Below, in pieces: positions 47,972 through 57,829 of a stretch of DNA of 64,000 bases (within the stretch, counting starts at the first letter, position 1; every line of letters begins with the position of its first letter). Made by a program: the position numbers and the translations under genes. The notes beneath the pieces are model-generated. The model was not told where the DNA came from, did not search any database, and worked only from the letters and a program-made list of their open reading frames with translations. Origin of the DNA: Methylopila jiangsuensis (GTDB lineage: Bacteria; Pseudomonadota; Alphaproteobacteria; Rhizobiales; Methylopilaceae); contig NZ_BSFK01000007.1 of the NCBI RefSeq assembly GCF_027922305.1, positions 124,001 through 188,000 on the forward strand, written 5' to 3'.

Positions 47972-49408
47972 TCAGTAGCGGTAGGCTTCCGGCTTGAACG
48001 GGCCTTCCTGCGGCACGCCGATGTAGGACGCCTGCTTGGAGGACAGCTTCGACAGCTTCACGCCGATCTTGTCGAGGTGCAGCGCGGCGACCTTCTCGTC
48101 GAGGGTCTTCGGCAGCACGTAGACCTGGTTCTTGTACTTGCCGTCGCCGTTGTTCGCCCAGAGCTCGATCTGCGCCAGCGTCTGGTTGGTGAAGGACGCG
48201 GACATCACGAAGGACGGGTGGCCGGTGGCGTTGCCGAGGTTCACGAGCCGGCCTTCGGACAGCACGATGATCCGCTTGCCGTCGGGGAACTCCACCTCGT
48301 CCACCTGCGGCTTGATGTTGTCCCACTTGAAGTTCTTCAGCGCGCCGATCTGGATCTCGCTGTCGAAGTGGCCGATGTTGCAGACGATCGCCCGGTCCTT
48401 CATGGCGCGCATGTGGTCGACGGTGATGACGTCCACGTTGCCGGTGGCGGTGACGAAGATGTCGGCGCGGGTGGTCGCCTCCTCCATGGTCACGACCTCA
48501 TAGCCCTCCATCGCCGCCTGCAGCGCGCAGATGGGATCGACCTCGGACACCAGCACGCGGCAGCCGGCCTGGCGCAGCGAGGCGGCGGAGCCCTTGCCCA
48601 CGTCGCCGAAGCCCGCGACCATCGCCACCTTGCCGGACATCATGACGTCGGTGCCGCGGCGGATCGCGTCGACCAGCGACTCGCGGCAGCCGTAGAGGTT
48701 GTCGAACTTCGACTTGGTGACGCTGTCGTTGACGTTGATCGCCGGGAACAGCAGCTCGCCCTTCTTGGCGAACTCGTACAGGCGGTGGACGCCGGTGGTG
48801 GTCTCCTCCGTCACGCCCTTGATGGCGTCGGCGTTGCGGGTGTACCAGCCCGGATGGCTCTTGAGGCGCTTCCTGATGGCGGCGAAGAGGATGGTCTCCT
48901 CCTCGTTGGTCGCGCCGTCGAGGAACGCCGTGTCGCCGGCCTCGGCGCGCTTGCCGAGGTGGAGCAGGAGCGTGGCGTCGCCGCCGTCGTCCAGGATCAT
49001 GTTCGGCGTGCCGCCGTCGGCCCATTCGAAGATCTTGTGGGTGTACTCCCAGTATTCCTCAAGCGTCTCGCCCTTGACGGCGAACACCGGCGTGCCGTTG
49101 GCGGCGATGGCGGCGGCGGCGTGGTCCTGGGTGGAGTAGATGTTGCAGGAGGCCCAGCGCACGTCGGCGCCGAGCGCCTTCAGGGTCTCGATCAGCATCG
49201 CGGTCTGGATGGTCATGTGCAGCGAGCCGGCGATGCGCGCGCCCTTCAGCGGCTGCGACGGGCCGAACTCCTTGCGGCAGGACATCAGGCCCGGCATCTC
49301 GGTCTCGGCGATGGCGAGCTCCTTGCGGCCCCAGTCGGCCAGCGAGATGTCCTTGACGATGTAGTCGTTGAGGGGGGCGTCCTTGAGGGCGGCGGCGCTC
49401 TGGCTCAT
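47972..49408 (-). CDS. ahcY: S-adenosyl-L-homocysteine hydrolase
   Basis: 478 residues. It splits SAH into homocysteine and adenosine, relieving product inhibition of methyltransferases. Seen: [32 protein letters not shown], the NAD-binding [15 protein letters not shown], and the C-terminal [13 protein letters not shown]...PEAYRY end. ATG 49408 is set by an AAGGA site nine bases upstream; the frame is open 32 codons further. A 22-bp palindrome 92-113 bases upstream may be an operator. In many relatives ahcY adjoins the chvG-hprK-PTS genes; here it is about 9 kb away from ptsH, on the other strand. Confidence 0.97.
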   Translation of the reverse strand: MSQSAAALKDAPLNDYIVKDISLADWGRKELAIAETEMPGLMSCRKEFGPSQPLKGARIAGSLHMTIQTAMLIETLKALGADVRWASCNIYSTQDHAAAAIAANGTPVFAVKGETLEEYWEYTHKIFEWADGGTPNMILDDGGDATLLLHLGKRAEAGDTAFLDGATNEEETILFAAIRKRLKSHPGWYTRNADAIKGVTEETTTGVHRLYEFAKKGELLFPAINVNDSVTKSKFDNLYGCRESLVDAIRRGTDVMMSGKVAMVAGFGDVGKGSAASLRQAGCRVLVSEVDPICALQAAMEGYEVVTMEEATTRADIFVTATGNVDVITVDHMRAMKDRAIVCNIGHFDSEIQIGALKNFKWDNIKPQVDEVEFPDGKRIIVLSEGRLVNLGNATGHPSFVMSASFTNQTLAQIELWANNGDGKYKNQVYVLPKTLDEKVAALHLDKIGVKLSKLSSKQASYIGVPQEGPFKPEAYRY

Positions 49409-49499
49409 GGCGGTCCTTCGCGAGGTTGGCCCGCGGCGGACGCGGGCGGGATCGAAACTCGCGGGTCTGGTAGCACGAGGATCGCCAGAGGGCAATAAA

Positions 49500-49521
49500 G
49501 ACATAAAGAAGTCTTTATGTC
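49500..49521. promoter_or_regulatory. 22-bp palindrome upstream of ahcY (SamR/ArsR-type operator candidate)
   Basis: GACATAAAGA ag TCTTTATGTC: ten perfectly paired bases on each side of a two-base centre, within AT-rich DNA; an extra ATAAAG half lies just left at 49495. ATAAAGA/TCTTTAT palindromes upstream of methionine-cycle genes in alphaproteobacteria have been linked to an ArsR-family regulator (SamR). That match is from memory and the regulator is not in the window. Confidence 0.6.
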
Positions 49522-49554
49522 ATGGGGGCGGCGTCGTGCGGCGCCGGCCGACGC

Positions 49555-49580
49555 AAAAAGGGCGGCCCGGAGGCCGCCCT
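49555..49580 (-). terminator. Terminator of the outer-membrane protein gene
   Basis: Read on the minus strand: AGGGCGGCC, CGGA-type loop (TCCG), GGCCGCCCT, then five T. A 9-bp stem, 21 bases after the stop of the gene at 49602. Confidence 0.8.
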
Positions 49581-49601
49581 CGAATTCGCGCTCTGGCGGG
49601 A

Positions 49602-50420
49602 TCAGAACCTGTAGTTCACACCGACGCGGGCGATGTGGCCGTCGTTCTCGAACCGGGACTTGTAGCCGGACTGGCCGAGCGGCGCCGCGGCGGTGCGGTT
49701 CACGTTCAGCGTGGTGTCGCCGAGGTCGTAATAGAGATACTCGCCCTTCACGCTGATGGCGTCGGTGACGGCGTACTCCACGCCGCCGCCCACCGTGTAG
49801 CCCACCTCCACATTGCTCTTGCTGTCGGAGAAGCCGAGCGCGCCGCCGCCGCCGGCCGGCGGCTGGTTGTTGAAGAAGCGGGCGGAGGTCTTCACCTCGC
49901 CATAGGCCAGACCGCCGGTGCCATAGACCAGCACGCGGTCGAAGGCGTAGCCGACGCGGGCGCGCACCGTGCCGAGATATTCCAGCTCCTGCTTGAACGT
50001 GGAGCGGATGTTGCCGGCGGCGGGCGCCAGCGGCGGGATGTCGTAGCGGCGGGTGTCGTCGATGTCGGCGTAGGAGATGTCCGCCTCGACGCCGAACACG
50101 ATCGGGGAGCCGTCGAGCTGCATGTTGTAGCCGGCCTGCGCGCCGAACAGCCAGCCATCGCCGTCCACGCCGACGCTCGGCGGGCGCAGGCGGTTCTGGA
50201 CGTTGAGGCGCGTCGCCGCGTCCTTGCCGCGGGTGCGGATGTCGTGATCGCCCCACACGTGGCCCGCATGGGCGCCCACATAGAAGCCGCTCCAGGTGAA
50301 GGACGGCACGGCGACCATGGCGGGCGCCGGCTCGTAGGCCGGCAGATCGGCGGCCGAAGCGGCGGTTGCGAACAGCAGCAGCGCGGCGGCCGAAACGGCG
50401 GCGCGGGCGGTGGCGGTCAT
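49602..50420 (-). CDS. Outer-membrane beta-barrel protein (Omp25/porin-opacity family)
   Basis: 272 residues. A signal peptide of about 23 residues (ending AASAADL) is followed by a repeated amphipathic strand pattern starting WSGFYVGAHAGHVWGDHD, the usual opening of Rhizobiales Omp25/Omp31-like proteins. The chain ends in VGVNYRF with a terminal Phe, the signal for outer-membrane insertion by BamA. Probably an eight-stranded structural barrel. Own terminator; divergent from the Tim44-domain gene. Confidence 0.9.
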   Translation of the reverse strand: MTATARAAVSAAALLLFATAASAADLPAYEPAPAMVAVPSFTWSGFYVGAHAGHVWGDHDIRTRGKDAATRLNVQNRLRPPSVGVDGDGWLFGAQAGYNMQLDGSPIVFGVEADISYADIDDTRRYDIPPLAPAAGNIRSTFKQELEYLGTVRARVGYAFDRVLVYGTGGLAYGEVKTSARFFNNQPPAGGGGALGFSDSKSNVEVGYTVGGGVEYAVTDAISVKGEYLYYDLGDTTLNVNRTAAAPLGQSGYKSRFENDGHIARVGVNYRF

Positions 50421-50650
50421 GGCGTTCCCTCGTTGTTTCGCGATCAGTCGCAGAGCGGGTACGCGCAGGCGGATCAGCCGGTTTTTCTACGTTTTCGTGA
50501 TCGCGTCCGCGCGCCGGGCGTGTGTCTTTCGGGAGACGCCCGTTCTGGTCACGGCCCGATCACACCCGCGTCAGACGTGCGCGAGGCCGATGACATCGCG
50601 GCCGCGCATCCCCACATTGCGGGCGACGCAACCGAGGAAATGCAACGCAC

Positions 50651-51682
50651 ATGTCCCGACCGACCCTTGCCCGCCGGTTCGCCGCGACCGCTCTCGCCGC
50701 GCTTGTCGCGGGCGTGACGCTGGCGCCGCTCGACGCCGACGCCCGCGCCGGCCGGAGCGGCGGCTTCGGCAGCCGCGGATCCAAGACCTTCTCGTCGCCG
50801 CCGCCCACCGCCACCTCGCCGGGCGCGGCCCCGATCCAGCGCTCGCAGACCCAGCCAGGCGCCGTTCAACCCGGCGCGCAGGGCATGGGGGCCGCGGCGC
50901 AGCAGCGCCGTCCGGGCATGTTCGGCGGCGGCTTCGGCGGCATGCTGATGGGCGGCCTTCTGGGCGCCGGCCTGTTCGGCCTGCTGTCCGGCTCCGGACT
51001 GTTCGGCGGCCTGGGCTCGCTCGCCTCGATTCTCGGCCTCGTGCTGCAGCTCGTTCTGATCTTCTTCGTGGTCCGCTTCGCCATGAACTGGTTCCGCAAC
51101 CGCAAGGCGCAGCAGTCGCCGGCCTATCAGAGCGGCCCGGTCCGGCGCGACGCCGGCCCCCAGCCGGGCGACCGGCGCTTCGACGCGCCGCCCCCCGGCG
51201 GCGGCGCGGGCGGCTCGGGCTTCGGCGGGTTTGGCGGCTTCGGCGGCCGCGCCGCCGCAGCGCAGGCCGTGACGCCGATCCAGCTCGACGGCGGCGACTT
51301 CGACGCCTTCGAGCGCCTGCTGTCCGACGTTCAGTACGCCTATTCCGAACAGGATCTCGGCAAGCTGAGCCGTCTCGCCACCTCCGAGATGGTGGACGTG
51401 TTCCGCGACGACCTGGACCAGGACCGCGAGCGCGGCGTGGTGAACCGCGTGCGCGACGTGAAGCTGCTGCAGGGCGACCTGTCGGAAGCCTGGCGTGAGG
51501 ACGCCCGCGACTACGCCACCGTCGCCATGCGCTATGGCCTCGTGGACGTGGTCGAGGATCGCGCCACCGGCCGCCTCGTGGACGGCGATCCCAACCGCCC
51601 GGTCGAGGCGACCGAGTTGTGGACCTTCGTGCGCCCTCGCGGCGGCGCCTGGACGCTGTCCGCGATCCAGCAGGCCGCCTGA
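50651..51682 (+). CDS. Tim44-domain membrane protein
   Basis: 343 residues. N-terminal signal or anchor (about 10-30), a Ser/Pro/Gln low-complexity linker, a Gly-rich helix pair (about 93-146; GGFGGMLMGGLLGAGLFGLL and LGLVLQLVLIFFVVRFAM), a second Gly/Pro-rich linker, and a Tim44-like domain from about 215 (DFDAFERLLSDVQYAYSEQDLGKLSRLATSEM). Bacterial homologues of mitochondrial Tim44 such as TimA are membrane-bound and of poorly known function. GAGGAAA precedes the ATG. A terminator follows the gene. Confidence 0.85.
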   Translation: MSRPTLARRFAATALAALVAGVTLAPLDADARAGRSGGFGSRGSKTFSSPPPTATSPGAAPIQRSQTQPGAVQPGAQGMGAAAQQRRPGMFGGGFGGMLMGGLLGAGLFGLLSGSGLFGGLGSLASILGLVLQLVLIFFVVRFAMNWFRNRKAQQSPAYQSGPVRRDAGPQPGDRRFDAPPPGGGAGGSGFGGFGGFGGRAAAAQAVTPIQLDGGDFDAFERLLSDVQYAYSEQDLGKLSRLATSEMVDVFRDDLDQDRERGVVNRVRDVKLLQGDLSEAWREDARDYATVAMRYGLVDVVEDRATGRLVDGDPNRPVEATELWTFVRPRGGAWTLSAIQQAA

Positions 51683-51720
51683 CGGCTCCGGCTCTCCTGA
51701 CGAGAGCGAGACTTGAACGA

Positions 51721-51748
51721 AGCCCCGGATCGCCGATCCGGGGCTTTT
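51721..51748. terminator. Terminator after the Tim44-domain gene
   Basis: AGCCCCGGATC gcc GATCCGGGGCT followed by TTT: an 11-bp perfect stem and short T run, 38 bases after the stop. It lies just before the converging DUF3617 gene. Confidence 0.85.
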
Positions 51749-51757
51749 GTCATGGGG

Positions 51758-52273
51758 TCAGCGCGGCGTGCCGGGCGTGGGGGCCACGCTGCCGTCCTCA
51801 AGGATGATGTCGCCCGGCTTCTGGCCGGGGCCGCAATCGCCGAGGCGCCGGTTCTCGATCACGGTCCTGCGCACCGAAGGGCCGGCGCCTTCGGGCAGAC
51901 CGGTGAGCGTGGTGGTGGTCTCGATCGTCACGTGGGTCTTGAAGTCGCCGGTGATGACGCCGCGCCCCTCCGCGGTCAGCGGTCCCACCTTGCACAGCGT
52001 TTCGGTGGCGTAGCCGTCCGCGGTGCGGGTCACCGCGTTCTTCGAACAGCTCGCGGCGCCGGCGGTGATGTCCCGCGCCTTGCGGTCGGTGGTCGCGTCG
52101 ATGCACTGGCGGGCGGTGGTGACGCCGTCCTCCGTGCGGCTGACGGACTCCCACAGGCCCGGCGCGCGGGTGGGAAGCTCGTCGTCCGCGCGGACGGCGC
52201 CGGGCGCGGCCAGCGCGCCGGCGAGAGCGAGAACGGCGATCGGCCGCCGCATGCGTTTCGGTCTGCTCGTCAT
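51758..52273 (-). CDS. DUF3617-family exported protein
   Basis: 171 residues. A basic start and hydrophobic segment form a signal peptide (cleavage near AVRADDE). The mature part begins TRAPGLWESVSRTEDG, matching the DUF3617 pattern, and has paired Cys residues (ARQCIDATTD, ASCSKNAV, ETLCKVG, DCGPGQKPGD) that could form disulfides in the periplasm. Function unknown. ATG 52273 has an AGGAG site and fits the signal peptide; an upstream start would place residues before it. Confidence 0.8.
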   Translation of the reverse strand: MTSRPKRMRRPIAVLALAGALAAPGAVRADDELPTRAPGLWESVSRTEDGVTTARQCIDATTDRKARDITAGAASCSKNAVTRTADGYATETLCKVGPLTAEGRGVITGDFKTHVTIETTTTLTGLPEGAGPSVRRTVIENRRLGDCGPGQKPGDIILEDGSVAPTPGTPR

Positions 52274-52356
52274 GGCGCGTCTCTCCTGCGCGATCGCCGC
52301 AGGGGAAACAGATAGGGCGGCCATGGCCGGCCGCCCCTCCGCCATCGGATCAAGGC

Positions 52357-53979
52357 CTATTCCGCAGCGGCGCGGAAGCCGGGCGCGGCCTCGCGCACCT
52401 CAGCCTCCACGTCGGCGAAGCTCTCGAAGTTCTTCGCGAACATGTCCACCAGCTTGCGCGCGGCCCGGTCGTAGGCCGCCGCGTCCGCCCAGTTGTCGCG
52501 CGGACGCAGCAGCTCGGGGGCGACGCCCGGAACCTCCATCGGCACGGCGAAGCCGAAGTTCGGGTCCGTGTAGGTCTCGGCCTGACCCAGCCGGCCGTCG
52601 AGCGCGGCGGCGAGCAGCGCGCGGGTGGCCTCGATCGGCATGCGCTGGCCTTCGCCGTAGCCGCCGCCGGTCCAGCCGGTGTTCACCAGCCAGCAGTCCA
52701 CCTGATGCTCGTCGATCAGGCGCTTCAGCAGCGCGCCGTAGACCTGCGGCGGCCGGGGCATGAAGGGCGCGCCGAAGCAGGTGGAGAAGGTGGCCTGCGG
52801 CTCCTTCAGCCCGGTCTCGGTGCCCGCAACCTTGGCGGTGTAGCCGGACAGGAAATGGTACATGGCCTGGGCCGGGGTCAGCTTCGCGATCGGCGGCATC
52901 ACGCCGAAGGCGTCGGCGGTCAGCATGACGATGTTGCGCGGCAGGCCCGCGCGCCCGGTGGCGCTGGCGTTCTTCACGTAGCGCAGCGGATAGGCGGCGC
53001 GGGTGTTCTCGGTCAGCGAACCGTCGTCGTAGTCCGGCTGGCGCGTGACCGGATCGAGCGGCACGTTCTCGAGGATGACGCCGAAGCGGCGGATGGCGTT
53101 GGCGATCTGCGGCTCGGACTTCGGCCGCAGCCGGATGGTCTTGGCGTAACAGCCGCCCTCGAAGTTGAACACGCCGTCCCTGGACCAGCCGTGCTCGTCG
53201 TCGCCGATCAGCGTGCGCGACGGATCGGCTGACAGGGTGGTCTTGCCCGTGCCCGACAGGCCGAAGAACACCGCCACGTCGCCGTCGCGCCCCACATTGG
53301 CCGAGCAGTGCATGGGCATGACGCCCCGGTCCGGCAGCAGGTGGTTCAGCACCGAGAACACCGACTTCTTCATCTCGCCCGCATAGGCCGTGCCGCCGAT
53401 CAGCACGATGCGCCGGGTGAGGTCGATGGCGATCACGGTTTCGGAGCGGACGCCGTGGCGTTCGGGATCGGCCTTGAAGCCCGGCAGGTCGACGATGGTG
53501 AGCTCGGGGGTGAAGCCCGCCAGATCGCCGCGCGCGGGCGGGATCAGCATGGTGCGGATGAACAGCGAGTGCCAGGCGTATTCCGTGTAGACCCGCACTC
53601 TCAGCCGGTGGGCCGGGTCGGCGCCGGCGTTGAGATCCTGCACGAACAGCTCGCGGCCCCGCGCATGGGCGATGAAGTCGTCCTTCAGGGCGTCGAACTG
53701 CTCGGGGGTCAGCGCCGCGGCGTTGTCCCACCAGATCGCGCTTTCGGTCTCCGCGTCGCGGACGATGAACTTGTCCTTGGGCGAGCGGCCGGTGTGGGCG
53801 CCGGTCTCCGCCGCCAGCGCGCCGCTGGAGGACAGCATGGCCTCGCCCCGGCGGAGCGCGCGCTCCACCAGCACGGGCGGCTCAAGGTTCCAGTTGAGGC
53901 CGGCGAGCCCGTCGAAGCCGAACGCCTCCGCGCCGTGCCCCTCGTTCCAGTCGCCGATCTGCCGCAAGGTCGTCTCCAT
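52357..53979 (-). CDS. pckA: Phosphoenolpyruvate carboxykinase (ATP)
   Basis: 540 residues. It makes phosphoenolpyruvate from oxaloacetate for gluconeogenesis. Nucleotide-binding [26 protein letters not shown], and [11 protein letters not shown] are present, plus the substrate-side RSPKDKFIV near the N-terminus. In Hyphomicrobiales pckA is next to chvIG and under their control; here one HugZ-like gene lies between. The leader contains an 8-bp inverted repeat at 54050-54088. Confidence 0.97.
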   Translation of the reverse strand: METTLRQIGDWNEGHGAEAFGFDGLAGLNWNLEPPVLVERALRRGEAMLSSSGALAAETGAHTGRSPKDKFIVRDAETESAIWWDNAAALTPEQFDALKDDFIAHARGRELFVQDLNAGADPAHRLRVRVYTEYAWHSLFIRTMLIPPARGDLAGFTPELTIVDLPGFKADPERHGVRSETVIAIDLTRRIVLIGGTAYAGEMKKSVFSVLNHLLPDRGVMPMHCSANVGRDGDVAVFFGLSGTGKTTLSADPSRTLIGDDEHGWSRDGVFNFEGGCYAKTIRLRPKSEPQIANAIRRFGVILENVPLDPVTRQPDYDDGSLTENTRAAYPLRYVKNASATGRAGLPRNIVMLTADAFGVMPPIAKLTPAQAMYHFLSGYTAKVAGTETGLKEPQATFSTCFGAPFMPRPPQVYGALLKRLIDEHQVDCWLVNTGWTGGGYGEGQRMPIEATRALLAAALDGRLGQAETYTDPNFGFAVPMEVPGVAPELLRPRDNWADAAAYDRAARKLVDMFAKNFESFADVEAEVREAAPGFRAAAE

Positions 53980-54049
53980 TTTTCAATCCGCGCTTCTCCG
54001 CGCGCTCCTTCATGCCTTAGTGGCCAGATGAAACTGGCGTAAGCATGGC

Positions 54050-54088
54050 GGGGAACCCAAGTCGGCGGCAAGCTGGGCGCGGTTCCCC
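54050..54088 (-). other. Inverted repeat in the pckA leader
   Basis: GGGGAACC (54050-54057) and GGTTCCCC (54081-54088), spaced by 23 bases, about 70 bases upstream of pckA. It could be a leader hairpin or an operator. The region from 53980 to 54232 is AT-richer than its surroundings and holds no gene that I can support. Confidence 0.35.
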
Positions 54089-54232
54089 TTAGGTCTACAT
54101 ATGCGCGATCCCTTATCTGAATTTGTGGTCGACTTTCGCATGCGGCGGGACGCTGATGCGAAAACATGGCGACGACTTGTGAATATCTTCTGAAATCGCC
54201 GCGATCAACATGCAGTTTTGCTGAAGGGGAGG

Positions 54233-54964
54233 TCAGCTTCCGCCGCGGGCGACGCCCACCAGCCGCACCAGCTCCTTGCGCACGTCGGTCGCGCTCTTGG
54301 CCGGCTGGGCGAAGGGCAGATAGAGCGCGCGGCCGTCCAGCCCGATCTCGAAGCCGAGCGGGTCGCAGCCCTCGAAGCGCCACGCGCCGTCCGGCGCGCG
54401 CCCGAGCGCGGTGGCGTAGAGCCGGGTGGCGTCCGCATGGTCCTCGTTCATGTGCTCCGTGACGCCGGCTTCGGCCTCCAGAAGCGGTTCCGCGCCGGTA
54501 AGGTCGGTGGCGAGGTCGCTCCAGGGCAGCTCCACGATGCGGCCGAAGCCCGCCACCAGATGGGCGCTCGCAGGCTCCAGCCGCAGCATGCGGAAGTCGG
54601 CGAAGTCGAAATAGCCGGCCGATTCGGGCTGCCGCGCCAGCCAGCGGCCGCGATGCGCCTCCTTCTCAGCCGCGACCACGCGGCCGATCACGCTGACGCG
54701 CGGATGGGCGAGCGGATCGCCGGCGCCGCTTTCCGCGAACAGCAGGCTCGCCCGCGGGTCGCGCGCCAGATTGGCCGCATGCCGCGCGAGGTCCGACACC
54801 AGCAGCAGCGGCGCGCCATCCGGGGCTGTGGCGGCGGCCACCAGCGAGGCGTAAGGGGCGCCGTCGGCGTCGATGGTCGCGAGCATGGCCCGGCGTCCCG
54901 AGCGGATCAGCGCTCGGGCGGCGGCGACGGGCTCAAATGCGGCGGCGGGCGCGGCGGTCGTCAT
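54233..54964 (-). CDS. HugZ-like FMN-barrel protein with DUF2470 domain
   Basis: 243 residues. N-terminal pyridoxamine-phosphate-oxidase-like split barrel (RRAMLATIDADGAPYASLVAAATAPDG..., then RVSVIGRVV) and a C-terminal DUF2470 domain with HMNEDHADATRLYA. The same layout occurs in HugZ, where the DUF2470 His takes part in heme binding and degradation. Heme use here is inferred. The frame is open much further upstream as a shadow of chvI; ATG 54964 is chosen as the start of the domain. It lies between pckA and chvI, divergent from chvI. Confidence 0.85.
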   Translation of the reverse strand: MTTAAPAAAFEPVAAARALIRSGRRAMLATIDADGAPYASLVAAATAPDGAPLLLVSDLARHAANLARDPRASLLFAESGAGDPLAHPRVSVIGRVVAAEKEAHRGRWLARQPESAGYFDFADFRMLRLEPASAHLVAGFGRIVELPWSDLATDLTGAEPLLEAEAGVTEHMNEDHADATRLYATALGRAPDGAWRFEGCDPLGFEIGLDGRALYLPFAQPAKSATDVRKELVRLVGVARGGS

Positions 54965-55108
54965 GGGAAAAGCTCCGGTCGAAAGCAGGTCCGGGAGGGA
55001 AGCCGACGATCGGACCGCTTGACAAGGCGCCATATTCGGGCGCGCCGTCACAATTAAGCCACGCCGCGCCGCTTCATGCGGGCGGGGTTTCAGGTTACAG
55101 GCGGGTCC

Positions 55109-55828
55109 ATGCCCACGATCGCTCTGGTCGACGACGACCGCAACATCCTCACCTCCGTGTCCATCGCCCTCGAGGCGGAGGGCTACCGGATCCAGACCTA
55201 CAACGACGGCGCTTCGGCCCTTGAGGGGCTGAAGGCGTCGCCGCCCGACCTCGCCATCTTTGACATCAAGATGCCGCGCATGGACGGGATGGAGCTGCTG
55301 CGGCGGCTCAGGCAGAAGTCCGAGCTGCCGGTGATCTTCCTCACCTCCAAGGACGAGGAGATCGACGAGCTGTTCGGCCTGAAGATGGGCGCGGACGATT
55401 TCATCCGGAAGCCGTTCTCCCAGCGCCTGCTGGTGGAGCGCGTGAAGGCGGTGCTGCGCCGCGCCGTGGCGCGCGAGGCCGCCGCCGCCACGCCCGGCGC
55501 CGCGGGCGCCAAGGGCCCCAACAGCAAGGCGCTGGAGCGCGGCTCGCTGATGATGGACCCCGAGCGCCACACCTGCACCTGGAAGGGCGAGGGCGTGACG
55601 CTGACCGTCACCGAGTTCCTGATCCTGCAGGCGCTCGCCATGCGTCCGGGGGTGGTCAAGAGCCGCAACGCGCTCATGGACGCGGCCTATGACGATCAGG
55701 TCTATGTGGACGACCGCACCATCGACAGCCACATCAAGCGGCTGCGCAAGAAGTTCAAGGCGGCGGACGACGACTTCGACATGATCGAGACGCTCTACGG
55801 CGTCGGCTACCGCTTCAAGGAGGTCTGA
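55109..55828 (+). CDS. chvI: Response regulator ChvI
   Basis: 239 residues. OmpR-type regulator of the ChvG/ChvI (ExoS/ChvI, BvrS/BvrR) acid and envelope response. Receiver with the phospho-acceptor Asp52, Thr79 and Lys101; a winged-helix output domain ending [19 protein letters not shown]...[17 protein letters not shown] 55109 is preferred over 55076, which would add 11 unlikely residues. A family A repeat fills the gap to chvG. Confidence 0.95.
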   Translation: MPTIALVDDDRNILTSVSIALEAEGYRIQTYNDGASALEGLKASPPDLAIFDIKMPRMDGMELLRRLRQKSELPVIFLTSKDEEIDELFGLKMGADDFIRKPFSQRLLVERVKAVLRRAVAREAAAATPGAAGAKGPNSKALERGSLMMDPERHTCTWKGEGVTLTVTEFLILQALAMRPGVVKSRNALMDAAYDDQVYVDDRTIDSHIKRLRKKFKAADDDFDMIETLYGVGYRFKEV

Positions 55829-55870
55829 AAAGACCGTTGAAACCTGTCTCAGGGCTCGATCAACGTGTCC

Positions 55871-55965
55871 CATCATGCCCGCCGAAGGCGGCTATCCACG
55901 ATTTTGGACGCTCCAACGCTTGTGGGTTCAAGTCGTGGACGCCCGAGACAAGCTCGGGCATGACG
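55871..55965. repeat. Family A palindromic repeat, copy 7 (chvI-chvG gap)
   Basis: Outer arms CATCATG / CATGACG (one mismatch); left mini-hairpin CCGCC gaa GGCGG; inner arms TATCCACGATTT / AAGTCGTGGA (partly mismatched); right mini-hairpin CCCGAG acaag CTCGGG. It lies between two genes of one two-component system. Confidence 0.8.
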
Positions 55966-56038
55966 TCGAGCTTGGACAACCGCATAAGGTCCGAGCGCGC
56001 GGGCCAGATCGGCCCGTCCGCTCCGGTCGCGTGAGACG

Positions 56039-57829
56039 ATGAGTTCAGACGCCGAACGCGCCGACGACCTGCCCCAGGCCGACGACGACGAAGCCGCGGC
56101 CCCGCGCACGCTGAGGGCGCGGGCGCGCGACGCGGTGAAGGCGCTTCGGGTGCTGGGCTTCTCCAGCCTCACGCGCCGCATCGTGGTGCTGAACCTCGCC
56201 GGCCTGCTCGCGCTGGCCTCCGGCATCCTCTACCTCAACCAGTTCCGCGCCGGCCTGATCGAGGCGCGGGTGCAGAGCCTGCTCATCCAGGGCGAGATCA
56301 TCGCCGGCGCCATCGCCTCCTCGGCCACCGTCGAGACCAACCAGCTCTACGTGGACCCGGACAAGCTGCTGGAGCTGCAGCTCGGCGAAAGCGTCTCGCC
56401 CGGCGAGGAGGGGCTGCAGAGCCTTGAATTCCCCATCAATCCCGAGCGGGTGGCTCCGGTGCTGCGGCGGCTCGTGACGCCGACCCGCACCCGCGCCCGC
56501 ATCTACGACCGCGACGGCGGCCTGCTGCTGGACAGCCGGTCGCTCTACGCCCGCGGCGACATCCTGCGCTTCGACCTTCCGGCGCCCAAGACTCGCGAGC
56601 CGAACCTGTTCGACGGCGTCGTCCACGCGGTGAAATCCTGGTTCCGCCGCTCCGACCTGCCGCTCTACGCCGAGCTCGGCGCCTCCAACGGCCGCGGCTA
56701 TCCGGAGGTGAATCGGGCGCTGAACGGCGCGCCCGAAAGCGTGGTGCGCGTCAACGAGAACGGCGAGATCATCGTGTCGGTGGCTGTGCCGATCCAGCGC
56801 TTCCGGGCGGTGACCGGCGCGCTGCTGCTGTCGACCCAGGGCGGCGACATCGACGCCATCGTGCGGGCGGAGCGGCTGTCGATCGTGCGCTACTTCCTGG
56901 TGGCGGCGGCGGTGATGCTGGTGCTGTCGCTGCTGCTGGCGAGCACCATCGCCGGCCCGGTGCGCAAGCTCGCCGACGGGGCCGAGCGGGTGCGGCGCGG
57001 CATCAAGCACCGGGAGGAGATCCCGGACTTCACCAACCGCTCGGATGAGATCGGCCACCTGTCCGGCGCGTTGCGGGACATGACCAACGCGCTCTACGCC
57101 CGCATCGCCGCGATCGAGAGCTTCGCCGCCGACGTGGCGCACGAGCTGAAGAATCCGCTCACCTCGCTCCGGTCCGCCGTGGAGACGCTGCCGCTCGCGA
57201 AGTCGGACGACTCCCGCGCCCGGCTGCTGGGCGTGATCGAGCACGACGTGCGGCGGCTCGACCGGCTGATCAGCGACATCTCCGACGCGAGCCGCCTCGA
57301 CGCCGAGCTGCAGCGGCAGGACGCCGAGCCGGTGGACGTGGTCAAGCTGCTCTCCACCGTGATCGACATGCAGAACAGCGTGCGCCGCGACGACGGCGTC
57401 GCCGTCAGCCTGAAGGTGGCCGAGGCGGCCCAGGGCCGCGACGCCTATCTGGTGCTCGGCCACGACTCCCGCCTCGCCCAGGTGGTCACCAATCTGGTCG
57501 ACAACGCGCGCTCGTTCTCGCCGCGGGGCTCCAGTGTCACGGTGCGCTGCCGCCGCGCGCGCAGCTCCGTGGAGATCATCGTGGACGACGCCGGGCCCGG
57601 CATCCAGCCGGACGCCATGGAGAAGATCTTCGAGCGCTTCTACACCGACCGGCCCGAACAGGGCTTCGGGCAAAACTCCGGCCTCGGCCTGTCGATCTCC
57701 AAGCAGATCGTTGAGGCCCATGGCGGCGACATCCGCGCCCAGAACCGCATGACCAAGCCCGTGGCCGGCGAGGAGCCGAAGGTGGCGGGCGCGCGCTTCG
57801 TGGTGCGTCTGCCGGCGGCGCTGGCGTGA
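56039..57829 (+). CDS. chvG: Sensor histidine kinase ChvG
   Basis: 596 residues. The partner of ChvI. Two membrane helices (about 47-67 and 284-304) bound a periplasmic sensing domain of about 215 residues; then HAMP (about 300-355), DHp with phospho-acceptor His368 in AADVAHELKNPLTSL, and an ATPase domain (NLVDNARSFSPRG, DDAGPGIQPD, GLGLSISKQI). In Rhizobiales the periplasmic part binds the repressor ExoR; exoR is not in the window. The stop overlaps the hprK start. Confidence 0.95.
   Translation: MSSDAERADDLPQADDDEAAAPRTLRARARDAVKALRVLGFSSLTRRIVVLNLAGLLALASGILYLNQFRAGLIEARVQSLLIQGEIIAGAIASSATVETNQLYVDPDKLLELQLGESVSPGEEGLQSLEFPINPERVAPVLRRLVTPTRTRARIYDRDGGLLLDSRSLYARGDILRFDLPAPKTREPNLFDGVVHAVKSWFRRSDLPLYAELGASNGRGYPEVNRALNGAPESVVRVNENGEIIVSVAVPIQRFRAVTGALLLSTQGGDIDAIVRAERLSIVRYFLVAAAVMLVLSLLLASTIAGPVRKLADGAERVRRGIKHREEIPDFTNRSDEIGHLSGALRDMTNALYARIAAIESFAADVAHELKNPLTSLRSAVETLPLAKSDDSRARLLGVIEHDVRRLDRLISDISDASRLDAELQRQDAEPVDVVKLLSTVIDMQNSVRRDDGVAVSLKVAEAAQGRDAYLVLGHDSRLAQVVTNLVDNARSFSPRGSSVTVRCRRARSSVEIIVDDAGPGIQPDAMEKIFERFYTDRPEQGFGQNSGLGLSISKQIVEAHGGDIRAQNRMTKPVAGEEPKVAGARFVVRLPAALA

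Noticed and set aside
49409-49601. SAH riboswitch upstream of ahcY
   Set aside because: I could not find the conserved SAH riboswitch core; the clear signal is a DNA-type palindrome.
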